Source of the DNA: an uncultured Pelagibacteraceae bacterium | GTDB lineage: Bacteria; Pseudomonadota; Alphaproteobacteria; Pelagibacterales; Pelagibacteraceae | Direction: 5' to 3' | DNA length: 64,000 nt | Assembly: GCA_905612235.1 (NCBI GenBank) | Contig: CAJQRF010000003.1 | Span: forward strand, 27,594-91,593 | Shown here: piece by piece, positions 44,255-52,419 of the stretch | Numbering within the stretch: the stretch's first letter is position 1 | Layout: each line of letters begins with the position of its first letter | The notes under the pieces: generated by a model | What the model was told of the DNA's origin: nothing | Databases searched by the model: none | Seen by the model: only the letters and a program-made list of their open reading frames with translations | Translations under genes and position numbers: made by a program

Positions 44255-44829
44255 AGAAAATATTCTATATCGTTATAATAATTCTATTTACTTCAAATGT
44301 CTCTTCAGCAAAGAATATTAAAGAAGCTTATTTTGCAGGGGGTTGTTTTTGGTGCATGGAAGAATTTTTTGAACAAGTAAAAGGAGTGGAAGAAGTGATT
44401 TCAGGATATTCTGGTGGCAATACACAAAACCCCACTTACAAAGAAGTCACATATGGAAATACAGGTCATTTTGAAGCTGCAAAAATAATTTATGATGAAG
44501 ATATTATAAATTACAAAGAGCTTCTAAATTTTTATTGGCAAAACATCAATCCATTTGATGCTTCTGGTCAGTTTTGTGACAAGGGGTCAAGCTACAGATC
44601 TGTTGCCTTTTATAAAACACAGAATGAAAAAGATGAGATAAAAAATTCTATAATAAATATTGAAAAACAGTTTAAAGGTAAAAAAGTAGTTACGTTTATA
44701 AGAAAATTTGAAAAATTTTACCCCGCAGAAGATTATCATCAAGATTATTATCAGGAAAATTTTATGAATTACTTACTTTATAAAAAAGCTTGTGGAAGAG
44801 AACAAACAATTAAGAATATATGGAATTAA
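44251..44829 (+). CDS. msrA: Peptide methionine sulfoxide reductase MsrA, exported
   Basis: A 192-residue enzyme that reduces methionine-S-sulfoxide. An N-terminal signal-like segment (residues 1 to about 20, ending NVSSAKN) precedes the catalytic motif GCFWC (C32 and C35). Family blocks: EEVISGYSGGNTQNPTYKEV, TGHFEAAKIIYD, QFCDKGSSYRSVAFY and YHQDYYQEN. The likely resolving Cys is in KKACGREQ. The signal suggests repair of periplasmic proteins. msrB, in contrast, is a separate cytoplasmic-type gene at 56157-56525. Confidence 0.94.
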   Translation: MKKIFYIVIIILFTSNVSSAKNIKEAYFAGGCFWCMEEFFEQVKGVEEVISGYSGGNTQNPTYKEVTYGNTGHFEAAKIIYDEDIINYKELLNFYWQNINPFDASGQFCDKGSSYRSVAFYKTQNEKDEIKNSIINIEKQFKGKKVVTFIRKFEKFYPAEDYHQDYYQENFMNYLLYKKACGREQTIKNIWN

Positions 44830-44832
44830 TAA

Positions 44833-45171
44833 TTAAGATTCAGTTTTCCCCAGCAAGTTAACCATTACCACCCCAATAATGATTAATATTAAACCAACTG
44901 TTGTATAAAAATTGGGAGATTGATTGAATTTAATTATACCAACCACAGATGTTGCAATAATACATAGGCCTGCAAAAGAAGCATATGTAACTCCCACAGG
45001 TACTGTTTTCATGACGTTAGAAAGCGCATACATACATAAAATAATTGTTATTGAGCTAACAACACTTGGAAACCATTGCGTGAATCCTTCTGCACTTTTT
45101 GCAAAGCTGTTTGAGGTGGTTCCAAAAATAATTGCTAAAAATAAGAATATGTATGGATTGCTAATGTTCAT
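44833..45171 (-). CDS. Small multidrug resistance (SMR) family transporter
   Basis: A 112-residue protein with four helices. Seen: N-terminal PYIFLFLAIIFGTTSNSFAK (the family's buried acidic residue position is not the usual Glu here), GFTQWFPSVVSSITIILCMY and TVPVGVTYASFAGLCIIATS, the last being a strong SMR signature. Family members export cationic drugs, guanidinium or quaternary ammonium compounds. In typical EmrE and Gdx the first helix carries an essential Glu; I see Thr/Ser there, so classical proton-coupled activity is doubtful. Last gene of the long liv-azl operon. Confidence 0.78.
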   Translation of the reverse strand: MNISNPYIFLFLAIIFGTTSNSFAKSAEGFTQWFPSVVSSITIILCMYALSNVMKTVPVGVTYASFAGLCIIATSVVGIIKFNQSPNFYTTVGLILIIIGVVMVNLLGKTES

Positions 45172-45175
45172 TTAA

Positions 45176-45640
45176 TTACTTTCCATCTAATCTAGATGAG
45201 TCGTTAGTTTTAGGTTTGTAAGTTGGAGATGTTTCGTGATGTAAAGCACAATTGCTAATGCTGACAAATTTTGCTTTAGTTCTTTTAAATATTTCTTTTT
45301 CAACATCAAACCAAAAGGAAGGCGGATCATATGAGCCGCCAGCTGCGCCCATTAAACCTTTCATGTGGGATAGAATCCAAAACATGCTTGTTCCGCAATT
45401 AGTGCAAAAATTAGTTTCAAATATATTTCCGCTTTCAGTAGTAAATGAATATTTTTTTAGATTACCAGACTCTATTGTTAAATTTTCTTTTTTAAAATAA
45501 ACAGAAATTCCAAATGCCGTTCCTGTTCTTAGTTGGCAATATCTACAATGACAAACTCCAGTTTTTTCTGGTTTTCCAATGCTGTGAAATCTAACTTTAC
45601 CACAAGCACACCCGCCGTAATGTTTTTCTAAATTATTCAT
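45176..45640 (-). CDS. GFA family protein (glutathione-dependent formaldehyde-activating type)
   Basis: A 154-residue zinc-binding protein of the GFA/CENP-V family. Cysteine pattern: GGCACGKVRF, VCHCRYCQLRTG and FCTNCGTSMFW, the full set of zinc ligands. Gfa from methylotrophs speeds the condensation of formaldehyde with glutathione, but most members are uncharacterised. It overlaps azlD by four bases (ATGA) and is followed by an SMR transporter. Confidence 0.88.
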   Translation of the reverse strand: MNNLEKHYGGCACGKVRFHSIGKPEKTGVCHCRYCQLRTGTAFGISVYFKKENLTIESGNLKKYSFTTESGNIFETNFCTNCGTSMFWILSHMKGLMGAAGGSYDPPSFWFDVEKEIFKRTKAKFVSISNCALHHETSPTYKPKTNDSSRLDGK

Positions 45641-45969
45641 AAATAACTATTTAACAATGACAAAAGTATAGCTGATAAAACGGTAGGATAAACTAAATTC
45701 TTTTTAGTTATAAAAAATATAAATATACTTATTAAAATAACAATTAATCTAACCCATAATTCAGCTTCTTCTAATACACCTGCAGGAAAAATGACAATTC
45801 TTGCAATAAGAGCGGCTAATATTGAGTAAGCGATACAATTAAACCATCTAAAAAGTTTTGAAGTAACATCTATTTTTTCTGAGCTTACTACACCCAAAAA
45901 TCTAGATAAGTAAGTTGCCAATGAAGTAACTAAAATAACCAAAATGATATTGCTAGACAATTCGCTCAT
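45637..45969 (-). CDS. azlD: AzlD family branched-chain amino acid exporter subunit
   Basis: A 110-residue membrane protein with four helices. N-terminal ILVILVTSLATYLSRFLGVV and the following WFNCIAYSILAALIARIVIF correspond to AzlD. It partners with the larger AzlC upstream (overlap of four bases) to export branched-chain amino acids or analogues. Length normal for the family. Confidence 0.85.
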   Translation of the reverse strand: MSELSSNIILVILVTSLATYLSRFLGVVSSEKIDVTSKLFRWFNCIAYSILAALIARIVIFPAGVLEEAELWVRLIVILISIFIFFITKKNLVYPTVLSAILLSLLNSYL

Positions 45970-46664
45970 TTAAACTCACCCACAAAATAAGCAATAGTTC
46001 CTGCTAGGACTCCGCCATATAAGACAGACCATTCAGGAGAAACAAAAAAAAATAAAGGTCCAAGAATTGCACCTAAAATTATAGAAAGATTTATTTGCAA
46101 ACTTTTCATTGCCCCAACCATCATGCAAGTAAAATAAACTGGATTAACAATAGCTAAACCAATCATCATATCTTTGTTTAAGTAATCAGAAATTAAAAAA
46201 CCAACAATAGTTGACGTTATGGCTATAAGCCACGTTCCTGTTCCTATGCCCATCCAAAAATCTATCCGGTATTTTTTTTCAATAGTTTGGTATTTACTTT
46301 TCATAATTAGCCAGGCGGAAACTGCAATAAAATGACAAGATAAATAATATTTCCATCTTGGTTGTTTTTTATGAATTAAGAGAGGCATTAAAGAAACTGT
46401 CATTGGATATAATCGAGCATTTACCAGCCAAACTGCTAGAAATATATTAATTAAAGAAGCTCCAACTAAAAAAGACTCAGCCATAACCAACGAACCTGGT
46501 AGTGCATAAGTCAAAAAAGTCGAAAAAATACTTTGTTCCAAATTAAAACCAATATTTTTTAAAAGAGCCCCGATGGCTATGAAACTCGCACCAAGGGCAA
46601 ATGCCGGACTATCTAATCCTTTTACAGATTTAAGCCCTTGAAAAAAATACTTAGAATTTACCAC
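45966..46664 (-). CDS. azlC: AzlC family branched-chain amino acid exporter subunit
   Basis: A 232-residue membrane protein. Recognised by FALGASFIAIGALLKNIGFN, TYALPGSLVMAESFLVGASL, VWLVNARLYPMTVSLMPLL and DFWMGIGTGTWLIAIT, the AzlC pattern. It immediately follows livF of the second liv operon, sharing one base, so an importer and an exporter of the same class of compound are on one transcript. Confidence 0.87.
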   Translation of the reverse strand: MVNSKYFFQGLKSVKGLDSPAFALGASFIAIGALLKNIGFNLEQSIFSTFLTYALPGSLVMAESFLVGASLINIFLAVWLVNARLYPMTVSLMPLLIHKKQPRWKYYLSCHFIAVSAWLIMKSKYQTIEKKYRIDFWMGIGTGTWLIAITSTIVGFLISDYLNKDMMIGLAIVNPVYFTCMMVGAMKSLQINLSIILGAILGPLFFFVSPEWSVLYGGVLAGTIAYFVGEFK

Positions 46665-47449
46665 TATCCTCCTAGGAATAATCTTCCAACATCCGGATTT
46701 TTCAATAAATCGTTTCCTGTCCCAGCAATTGCTGTTTGTCCCGAAACTAAGACGTAACCAATATCAGCAAACTCCAAACCTTTTTTTGCATTTTGTTCGA
46801 CAAGAATTATAGTTTTTTTTTCATTCTGCTGTAGGTCTCTTAAAATTTCAAAAACCATATCTATATATTTTGGTTCTAAACCAATTGAGGGCTCGTCCAC
46901 TAACAATACAGAAGGTTTCATTACTAGTGCTCTAGATATTTCTAGCAGTCTTCTCTCTCCTCCTGACAACACTTTTGCTGGCTGGTTTCTTCTATTTCTT
47001 AATCTTTCATATCTTTCAAAAATTTTTTCCATTTCTTTATAAGATTCTTCCGTTCTGTCTTTTATATAACCTCCCATAAGTAAATTTTCTTCGACTGTCA
47101 TATCTGGAAAAACAGAATTGTCTTGCAATATATATGCAATACCAACTGACTTAAGCTTTTCAGCTGGTGTTAGGTTTGTAATTTCTTGTCCATTAATTTC
47201 TATTTGTCCTGAAAAAATATTAGTAAATCCATATATAGAGTGAAGAATTGTAGATTTACCTGCGCCATTTGGTCCAATTAAACAAAGTGATTGTGCTTTG
47301 CTTACAAATAAATCTAAATCATGTAGGATTTCCATTTTTCCATAACCAGCTGATAATTTTTTTATAGTTAAATGATTATCTTTTGGTGATAATTTTTTAA
47401 GCTCTTCTACACCTGGAGCTTTACCTAAGACTTCATATTGGTTTGGCAT
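46664..47449 (-). CDS. livF: Branched-chain amino acid-type ABC ATP-binding protein LivF (second operon)
   Basis: A 261-residue ATPase. Walker A GPNGAGKST, AYILQDNSVFPDMTVEENLL, signature LSGGERRLLEISRAL, Walker B VLLVDEPSIGLEP and ILVEQNAKKGLEFADIGYVL. An N-terminal extension of about 25 residues (through ELKKLSPKDN) precedes the ATPase core. One base overlaps livG upstream and one overlaps azlC downstream. Confidence 0.92.
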   Translation of the reverse strand: MPNQYEVLGKAPGVEELKKLSPKDNHLTIKKLSAGYGKMEILHDLDLFVSKAQSLCLIGPNGAGKSTILHSIYGFTNIFSGQIEINGQEITNLTPAEKLKSVGIAYILQDNSVFPDMTVEENLLMGGYIKDRTEESYKEMEKIFERYERLRNRRNQPAKVLSGGERRLLEISRALVMKPSVLLVDEPSIGLEPKYIDMVFEILRDLQQNEKKTIILVEQNAKKGLEFADIGYVLVSGQTAIAGTGNDLLKNPDVGRLFLGG

Positions 47450-48189
47450 TATTGAGCCCCCAAGTAAGCATCGATAACTCGCTTATCATTTTTAATTTCC
47501 GCAGGTGATCCAGTGGCAAGCATTTGCCCATGCGCCAAACAAAAAATATTTTGAGCCAAACTCATGATTACTTTCATATTATGCTCAATAACTAAAAGAG
47601 TGATCCCGTACTCTTTATTTACTTTTATTAAACGATCAATAATTCCATTAATTAAAGTTGGATTAATTCCAGCTGTTGGCTCGTCTAGCAATAACATTTT
47701 TGGTTCATTCATTAACGCCATTGCAAGTTCCAATAACTTTTGTTGGCCAAAAGATAAATCGCCTGCTCTAAGTTTTCTTTTTTGATGTAACCCAACAAAC
47801 TTTAATAATGTTTCAGCTTTATCAGTTAATTCTTCAGGCATCTTTTGGAAAACAGTTAATATTCCATCATTTTCAGGTTTGTGACTAATTAGCATGTTTT
47901 GAATACAATTTAATTTTCCATAAATCCTTGTTTGCTGAAATGTTCTAAGTAAACCAAGTTTTGCAACAACGGGAACTGGTAATTCCGAAACTTCTGTTCC
48001 TTCAAATTTAATAGATCCCTCGTCTATTGGATAAGTTCCTACGATAGAATTAAATAAAGTGGTTTTACCGGATCCGTTAGGTCCAATTAATCCAACAATA
48101 GAACCTTGCTCGACTGACATTGAAATATCAACATTAGCTTTAACTCCGCCAAATGATTTGCTTACACCTGATACGTCTAGTATAGCCAT
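47449..48189 (-). CDS. livG: Branched-chain amino acid-type ABC ATP-binding protein LivG (second operon)
   Basis: A 246-residue ATPase: Walker A GPNGSGKTT, LRTFQQTRIYGKLNCIQNML, signature LSFGQQKLLELAMAL, Walker B MLLLDEPTAGINP and VIEHNMKVIMSLAQNIFCLA. The signature LSFGQ is the LivG form. I take the ATG at 48189, which overlaps the livM stop as TAATG and gives the normal N-terminus; the frame stays open upstream only because it shadows livM. Confidence 0.93.
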   Translation of the reverse strand: MAILDVSGVSKSFGGVKANVDISMSVEQGSIVGLIGPNGSGKTTLFNSIVGTYPIDEGSIKFEGTEVSELPVPVVAKLGLLRTFQQTRIYGKLNCIQNMLISHKPENDGILTVFQKMPEELTDKAETLLKFVGLHQKRKLRAGDLSFGQQKLLELAMALMNEPKMLLLDEPTAGINPTLINGIIDRLIKVNKEYGITLLVIEHNMKVIMSLAQNIFCLAHGQMLATGSPAEIKNDKRVIDAYLGAQ

Positions 48190-49241
48190 TATTTTAATTC
48201 TATCTGCGCTTTTCGATCTGCTTCGTCGATAACTTCTCCAAACTTTTCTGGATATTTTTCTCTTAACCATCCCATTAGTCCTTCTGGGAAATAAACTACG
48301 ATAACAACAATTAAAACTCCAAGAGCAACATATTGCCATCCTAAGAAGTAAGTCCAAAAACCTTCTTTAAATAAATGAAAGATAGTTGCGCCGACAAGAG
48401 GTCCCCATAAAGTTCCTTTTCCACCAAGGATTGCCATTAAGACCATAAACACACCAAAAGTTGGTCCAGCAAATGCAATTTCCGTTGGTTCAATGTAACC
48501 ATTAATGTGTCCCATTAATCCCCCAGCAAGACCTACAAAAAAAGCTGAAACCATCCATCCAATAATTTTGTATCTCATTGTATAAATGCCCATTGCTTCA
48601 GCTTTATCTTCGTTGTCTCTTATTGCATTTAATACTAATCCAAATCTTGTGCTGTATGCCCACTTTAAAAACATAAAAGTAAAAACTGCTAACGCAAAGC
48701 TTAAATAGTAAAAAAATTGTGATGATAATTCATTTGAACCAAATTCCTTTGGCCAAACAGGAACTGTCATTCCTTGGCCTGCTCCAATTATTTCTATTCC
48801 ACTAGCAATTTCACCAGCAGCTATTCCTAAAGCTAATGTGCAAATTGCAAAGTAGTGTCCTCTTAAGCCTAAAATTCCATAACCAATTATTCCAGCGACT
48901 AACATTGGAATAATTCCTGATAACAATATTCCAAAAGCGAAACCTTGAAAAAATTGTGGAATTGTATGTACAAAAGTTTTTTCACCGCCAGCATCTGTCC
49001 ATTCAGCAAGAGAGAAGAACATTGCAATTTGAGTGCTTGAAGCAACATACATTCCAATACCAAAAAATAAGATATTACCAAATGTATTGTAGCCCATTTG
49101 ACCACCTTGAACATCCCAAGTCATAGCCAATACAATTAATATATAAAGAAATGACAATTGAAGCTTATAAGCAGGAAATAAAAATGCTCCAGCCAAACCA
49201 AAGATTATTAAACCTACGTATAGAAAAGTATTCTTATTCAT
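48189..49241 (-). CDS. livM: Branched-chain amino acid-type ABC permease LivM (second operon)
   Basis: A 350-residue permease with about ten helices. Family blocks: YILIVLAMTWDVQGGQMGYN, LRGHYFAICTLALGIAAGEI, coupling loop LNAIRDNEDKAEAMGIYTMR and MVLMAILGGKGTLWGPLVGA. A soluble charged tail (about residues 325-350, LREKYPEKFGEVIDEADRKA) follows the last helix. Coupled to livH and livG by TAATG overlaps. Confidence 0.91.
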   Translation of the reverse strand: MNKNTFLYVGLIIFGLAGAFLFPAYKLQLSFLYILIVLAMTWDVQGGQMGYNTFGNILFFGIGMYVASSTQIAMFFSLAEWTDAGGEKTFVHTIPQFFQGFAFGILLSGIIPMLVAGIIGYGILGLRGHYFAICTLALGIAAGEIASGIEIIGAGQGMTVPVWPKEFGSNELSSQFFYYLSFALAVFTFMFLKWAYSTRFGLVLNAIRDNEDKAEAMGIYTMRYKIIGWMVSAFFVGLAGGLMGHINGYIEPTEIAFAGPTFGVFMVLMAILGGKGTLWGPLVGATIFHLFKEGFWTYFLGWQYVALGVLIVVIVVYFPEGLMGWLREKYPEKFGEVIDEADRKAQIELK

Positions 49242-50134
49242 TACTTTAGATACTCTCTTTTTCTAGATAATTTAAATCTTCTATAAACTAAGATTAAAAC
49301 AAGTAATGAAAAAACTGCAGCAATTCTAAATTCTGTTCCAAGTAAATAATCAGCCCATTCTTCAAATATACCAAGGCCCATTCCTGATATTGCAACTGCT
49401 GGTAAATTTCCAAGACCTGCAATAATTACAATCATAAAAGATCGGACTGTATAGGTTAATCCTGTATAAGGATGTAACGTAAAAGTAATCGCAATACATG
49501 ATCCAGCTATTCCACATAACGCCGCATTCAATCCAAAAGTTGCTGCGTAAACTTTTTCTGTATCAACTCCTAAAATCTTTGCTGCTCTTGCATTCTGGGC
49601 TGTTGCTCTAATAGCTCTACCTAACTTTGATTTTTTCATATATACAACAAGAATTATTGCTGAAATTACACAAACAACTCCTGAAAAGATTTTAGCATTT
49701 GGTAGTGTTACCATATTATCAAACAACATAGTTGTTCCAAAGTTTGATTGAGCAACAACAACATCTGCACCAAATGCAAAATTCATCAATTGCTGTGCTA
49801 AAATACTAATACCAAACGTTGCCAAAATTGAGATAAACAAGTCTCTATCTACCACTTTATTAATTACTAATTTGTACATTCCCCAGCCAACAAAATACAT
49901 AATGACTGGTGATACAATTACTCCGAACGCTGGATGAATTCCTAAAACATACATAAAGTATGCAATGTAGCCACCCATGATTACCAATTCTCCTTGAGCA
50001 ATATTAATTATATTCATTACTCCCCACTGCAATGCCATTCCGTAGGCAATCAGTGCAAACAAAATACCCAAAAGTATTCCATCCATTGATGCTTGAACCA
50101 TCAGTATTGGAACTTGAAAAATTAAAAAATCCAT
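49241..50134 (-). CDS. livH: Branched-chain amino acid-type ABC permease LivH (second operon)
   Basis: A 297-residue permease. Recognised by LFALIAYGMALQWGVMNIIN, IAQGELVIMGGYIAYFMYVL, the coupling loop AIRATAQNARAAKILGVDTE and VIIAGLGNLPAVAISGMGLG. Standard length. It follows the binding-protein gene across a hairpin terminator and shares its last base with the livM start. Confidence 0.92.
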   Translation of the reverse strand: MDFLIFQVPILMVQASMDGILLGILFALIAYGMALQWGVMNIINIAQGELVIMGGYIAYFMYVLGIHPAFGVIVSPVIMYFVGWGMYKLVINKVVDRDLFISILATFGISILAQQLMNFAFGADVVVAQSNFGTTMLFDNMVTLPNAKIFSGVVCVISAIILVVYMKKSKLGRAIRATAQNARAAKILGVDTEKVYAATFGLNAALCGIAGSCIAITFTLHPYTGLTYTVRSFMIVIIAGLGNLPAVAISGMGLGIFEEWADYLLGTEFRIAAVFSLLVLILVYRRFKLSRKREYLK

Positions 50135-50152
50135 AATTTTTTTAATTAGAAA

Positions 50153-50184
50153 AAAATACCCCCTGCTTTACTAGGGGGTATTTT
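50153..50184 (-). terminator. Hairpin terminator between binding-protein gene and livH
   Basis: Inverted repeat with left arm 50153-50164 and right arm 50173-50184 (GC core CCCCCT / AGGGGG), an eight-base loop, and A/T runs on both sides, so it could act in either direction. It lies just after the binding-protein stop, before livH. The arrangement mirrors the 18732-18763 hairpin in the Pot operon. Confidence 0.85.
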
Positions 50185-50196
50185 ATATAAGACTTG

Positions 50197-51441
50197 TTAT
50201 CTTTTAGACCAAGAAGGAATTGGGTGTACTAGCTCAGCTGAAGCCCACTTTGTAGGAGCAACAACTTTATTTTCACACTTACTTCCATCGTCATTACAAA
50301 TTACTTGGAAAAGAACCATCGGTTTAGAAACGTTCTGACCGCCTTCAGCAAATTTTATGTTTCCATAAAAAGTTTGCATGTCAGTTGCAGCCAATGCATC
50401 TCTTACTTTTTTAGTATCAAAAGAATTTGCTCTTTCGAAAGCATCTTTGAAAACTAATAAAGCCGCTGATGACTCTGCTGATTGGTAAGGTGGGTCGTAG
50501 TCAAACTTTTTCTTAAAGTCTGCTGCGTATTTCATTCCACCGCCAAAAAACTTATCTTTATAAGATAAAGACTTGTGCCATTGAGATGCGCATAAAGCAT
50601 ATTCAGCAGCTTTACCATGTTGCTTAGAAAGCTTAGCGGCATCACAATGTGTCATTGCTAACATTTTCACGTCAACTTTCATCTCTGAGATTTGTCTTAC
50701 CGCAGTTAAAGCACCTTTTGTGTGTCCTGATACAACAAGTACATCTGGATTAGTAGCTTTTACCTTAGATAATGTAGCAGCCATATCATTTAGTTCTTTT
50801 GGCAACTTGTCGTCAATTATGATTTTAGATTTAGTTCTTTCAGCAGCATCTAAAATACCCAATCTCACGTCTTGTGAGAAAGCATCCTGTTCAAATGCCA
50901 TAGCAATCGTAACAGGTTTTCCACCATTTTTTTCAACCGCAAGATCAATTGCTACATCTAAATATAAATTTGCTGGAGCTAACACTGCAAATAAATATTT
51001 ATACCCTTTTGTAAATAATGATCTTGATGCGCCATTAGCTTCCACCATTGGAATTTTATATTTTTCCGTTACTGGAGCCATAGCTTTAGTTAATCCTGAG
51101 CTGTATGGTCCAAGCATAAACTGAACGCCATCTTGTTTAATTAATCTTTCCGCAAGTTGAGCAGCTCGACCAGAGTTTGATTCATCATCGTAGTAGATAA
51201 TTTCAAACTTGTAAGTTTTTCCACCAACTTTAACACCGCCCATACTATTAATTCTTTCAACGGCTAAATTGTAACCGTTTTGTGTATGAACGCCATTTGA
51301 TGAATACTTCCCAGTTAGAGATACCGCAGCACCTAAAATTATTTTATCTCCCACTACCTTTGAAAAAGAAACTGTAGTTGAAACAAATATTAGAGTTATT
51401 GCGGAAAAAAATGTTAATACAAGTTTAGATACTTTATTCAT
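50197..51441 (-). CDS. Branched-chain amino acid-type (HAAT) substrate-binding protein
   Basis: A 414-residue periplasmic binding protein with a signal peptide (residues 1 to about 27, ending TTVSFSKVVG). Typical blocks: IILGAAVSLTGKYSSNGVHT, GYNLAVERINSMGGVKVGG, YYDDESNSGRAAQLAERLI and VQFMLGPYSSGLTKAMAPVT. Several cysteines (MTHCDAA, YALCASQ, VICNDDGSKCENK) may form disulfides. First gene of the second liv operon; the AzlCD exporter downstream suggests branched-chain or similar amino acids as cargo, but amide and aromatic ligands also occur in this family. Confidence 0.9.
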   Translation of the reverse strand: MNKVSKLVLTFFSAITLIFVSTTVSFSKVVGDKIILGAAVSLTGKYSSNGVHTQNGYNLAVERINSMGGVKVGGKTYKFEIIYYDDESNSGRAAQLAERLIKQDGVQFMLGPYSSGLTKAMAPVTEKYKIPMVEANGASRSLFTKGYKYLFAVLAPANLYLDVAIDLAVEKNGGKPVTIAMAFEQDAFSQDVRLGILDAAERTKSKIIIDDKLPKELNDMAATLSKVKATNPDVLVVSGHTKGALTAVRQISEMKVDVKMLAMTHCDAAKLSKQHGKAAEYALCASQWHKSLSYKDKFFGGGMKYAADFKKKFDYDPPYQSAESSAALLVFKDAFERANSFDTKKVRDALAATDMQTFYGNIKFAEGGQNVSKPMVLFQVICNDDGSKCENKVVAPTKWASAELVHPIPSWSKR

Positions 51442-51516
51442 TTATTCCTCTCTTTAAGTTAATTGTTTAATAATATGATTTAACCCTCTTTTAAAAAAAA
51501 TGACAATATATAAGAT

Positions 51517-52131
51517 TTAATAATTTTGAGTGATGGCGATAAATAAAGCTATAATAATAAGAACACACGCTGAAATTGTATTAATAGTTTTTGGGTTGGC
51601 CTTTAACCATTTAACCATTTTATCTGCAGCTACAGCGTAAGCCATTAAGGATAGAAAATCTAAACTAATATAAGTAAACATTAAAATTAAAAACTGCACA
51701 TAATAATTAGAATTAAAATCTAAGAATTGCGGAAATATCAAAGGGAAAAACATCCATGCTTTTGGACTTGTGCCCGCAACTAAAAAACCGTCCTTATAAA
51801 AAGAAAAAATACTTTTGGAGTAACTTTTTTTTTCATTTATATTTGAAATTTTGGAATTATAAATATCATAAGCCAAGTAAAATAAATAAATTATACCAAG
51901 CCATTTTAGAATATTTAAAATTTGTATGTTATTTGAAAAAAGTTCACCAATGACAAATACCACCAAAACCATTTGTACTGTGTTTGCGCTAATGTCTCCT
52001 AACGCTGTCCATATACACTTTTTTACTCCATAATTTACTGCTTGAGATACAATTACAATTCTTGGGGTGCCTGGTGTTATAAATAATAAAAAAATAATTT
52101 GAAGAAATAATATATAATTGACTGGAAACAT
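51517..52131 (-). CDS. LysE/RhtB family amino-acid exporter
   Basis: A 204-residue membrane protein with about six helices. N-terminal FLQIIFLLFITPGTPRIVIV has the TPG motif but TPGTPRI where TPGPN is usual; then YGVKKCIWTALGDISANTVQ and GFLVAGTSPKAWMFFPLIFP, the latter a strong LysE block. Diverges from the glutaredoxin gene 28 bases away; 75 bases separate its stop from the binding-protein start downstream. Substrate unknown. Confidence 0.85.
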   Translation of the reverse strand: MFPVNYILFLQIIFLLFITPGTPRIVIVSQAVNYGVKKCIWTALGDISANTVQMVLVVFVIGELFSNNIQILNILKWLGIIYLFYLAYDIYNSKISNINEKKSYSKSIFSFYKDGFLVAGTSPKAWMFFPLIFPQFLDFNSNYYVQFLILMFTYISLDFLSLMAYAVAADKMVKWLKANPKTINTISACVLIIIALFIAITQNY

Positions 52132-52159
52132 TTATTTTAATTACCATATAACAGGTTAA

Positions 52160-52417
52160 ATGCAAAAAGTAGTAATTTATACGGGACCTATGTGTAACTA
52201 TTGTTCGGCAGCAAAGCACCTATTGTCAAAAAAAAAAGTTGATTATACAGAATTTAATATTGCGACTGATCCAGCAAAAATGCAAGAAATGCAAGAGAGA
52301 ACGAGGGGCGCAAGAACTATTCCTCAAATCTTTATCGGCGAGACCTACGTTGGAGGATATGACGAATTAAAAGCTTTAGAGGTTGCGGGTAAACTTAATT
52401 CACTCTTAGAAATATAA
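52160..52417 (+). CDS. grxC: Glutaredoxin (GrxC type) with CNYC active site
   Basis: An 85-residue glutaredoxin. The active site is GPMCNYCSAAKHLL, C12 and C15, with Asn where the common dithiol form has Pro (CPYC). The glutathione-binding TIPQIFIGETYVGGYDEL (cis-Pro and GG) is intact. Dithiol chemistry is retained, but the redox potential may be shifted. Located beside cysK and cysE, converging with cysK two bases away. Confidence 0.9.
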   Translation: MQKVVIYTGPMCNYCSAAKHLLSKKKVDYTEFNIATDPAKMQEMQERTRGARTIPQIFIGETYVGGYDELKALEVAGKLNSLLEI

Positions 52418-52419
52418 TT

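Noticed and set aside
48190-48357. N-terminal extension of livG into livM
   Set aside because: Open frame only; basic, cysteine-rich translation unlike the family, and the ATG at 48189 gives the normal LivG start with TAATG coupling.
50720-51124. 134-codon plus-strand ORF
   Set aside because: Antisense to the HAAT binding-protein gene; no start signal or domain.
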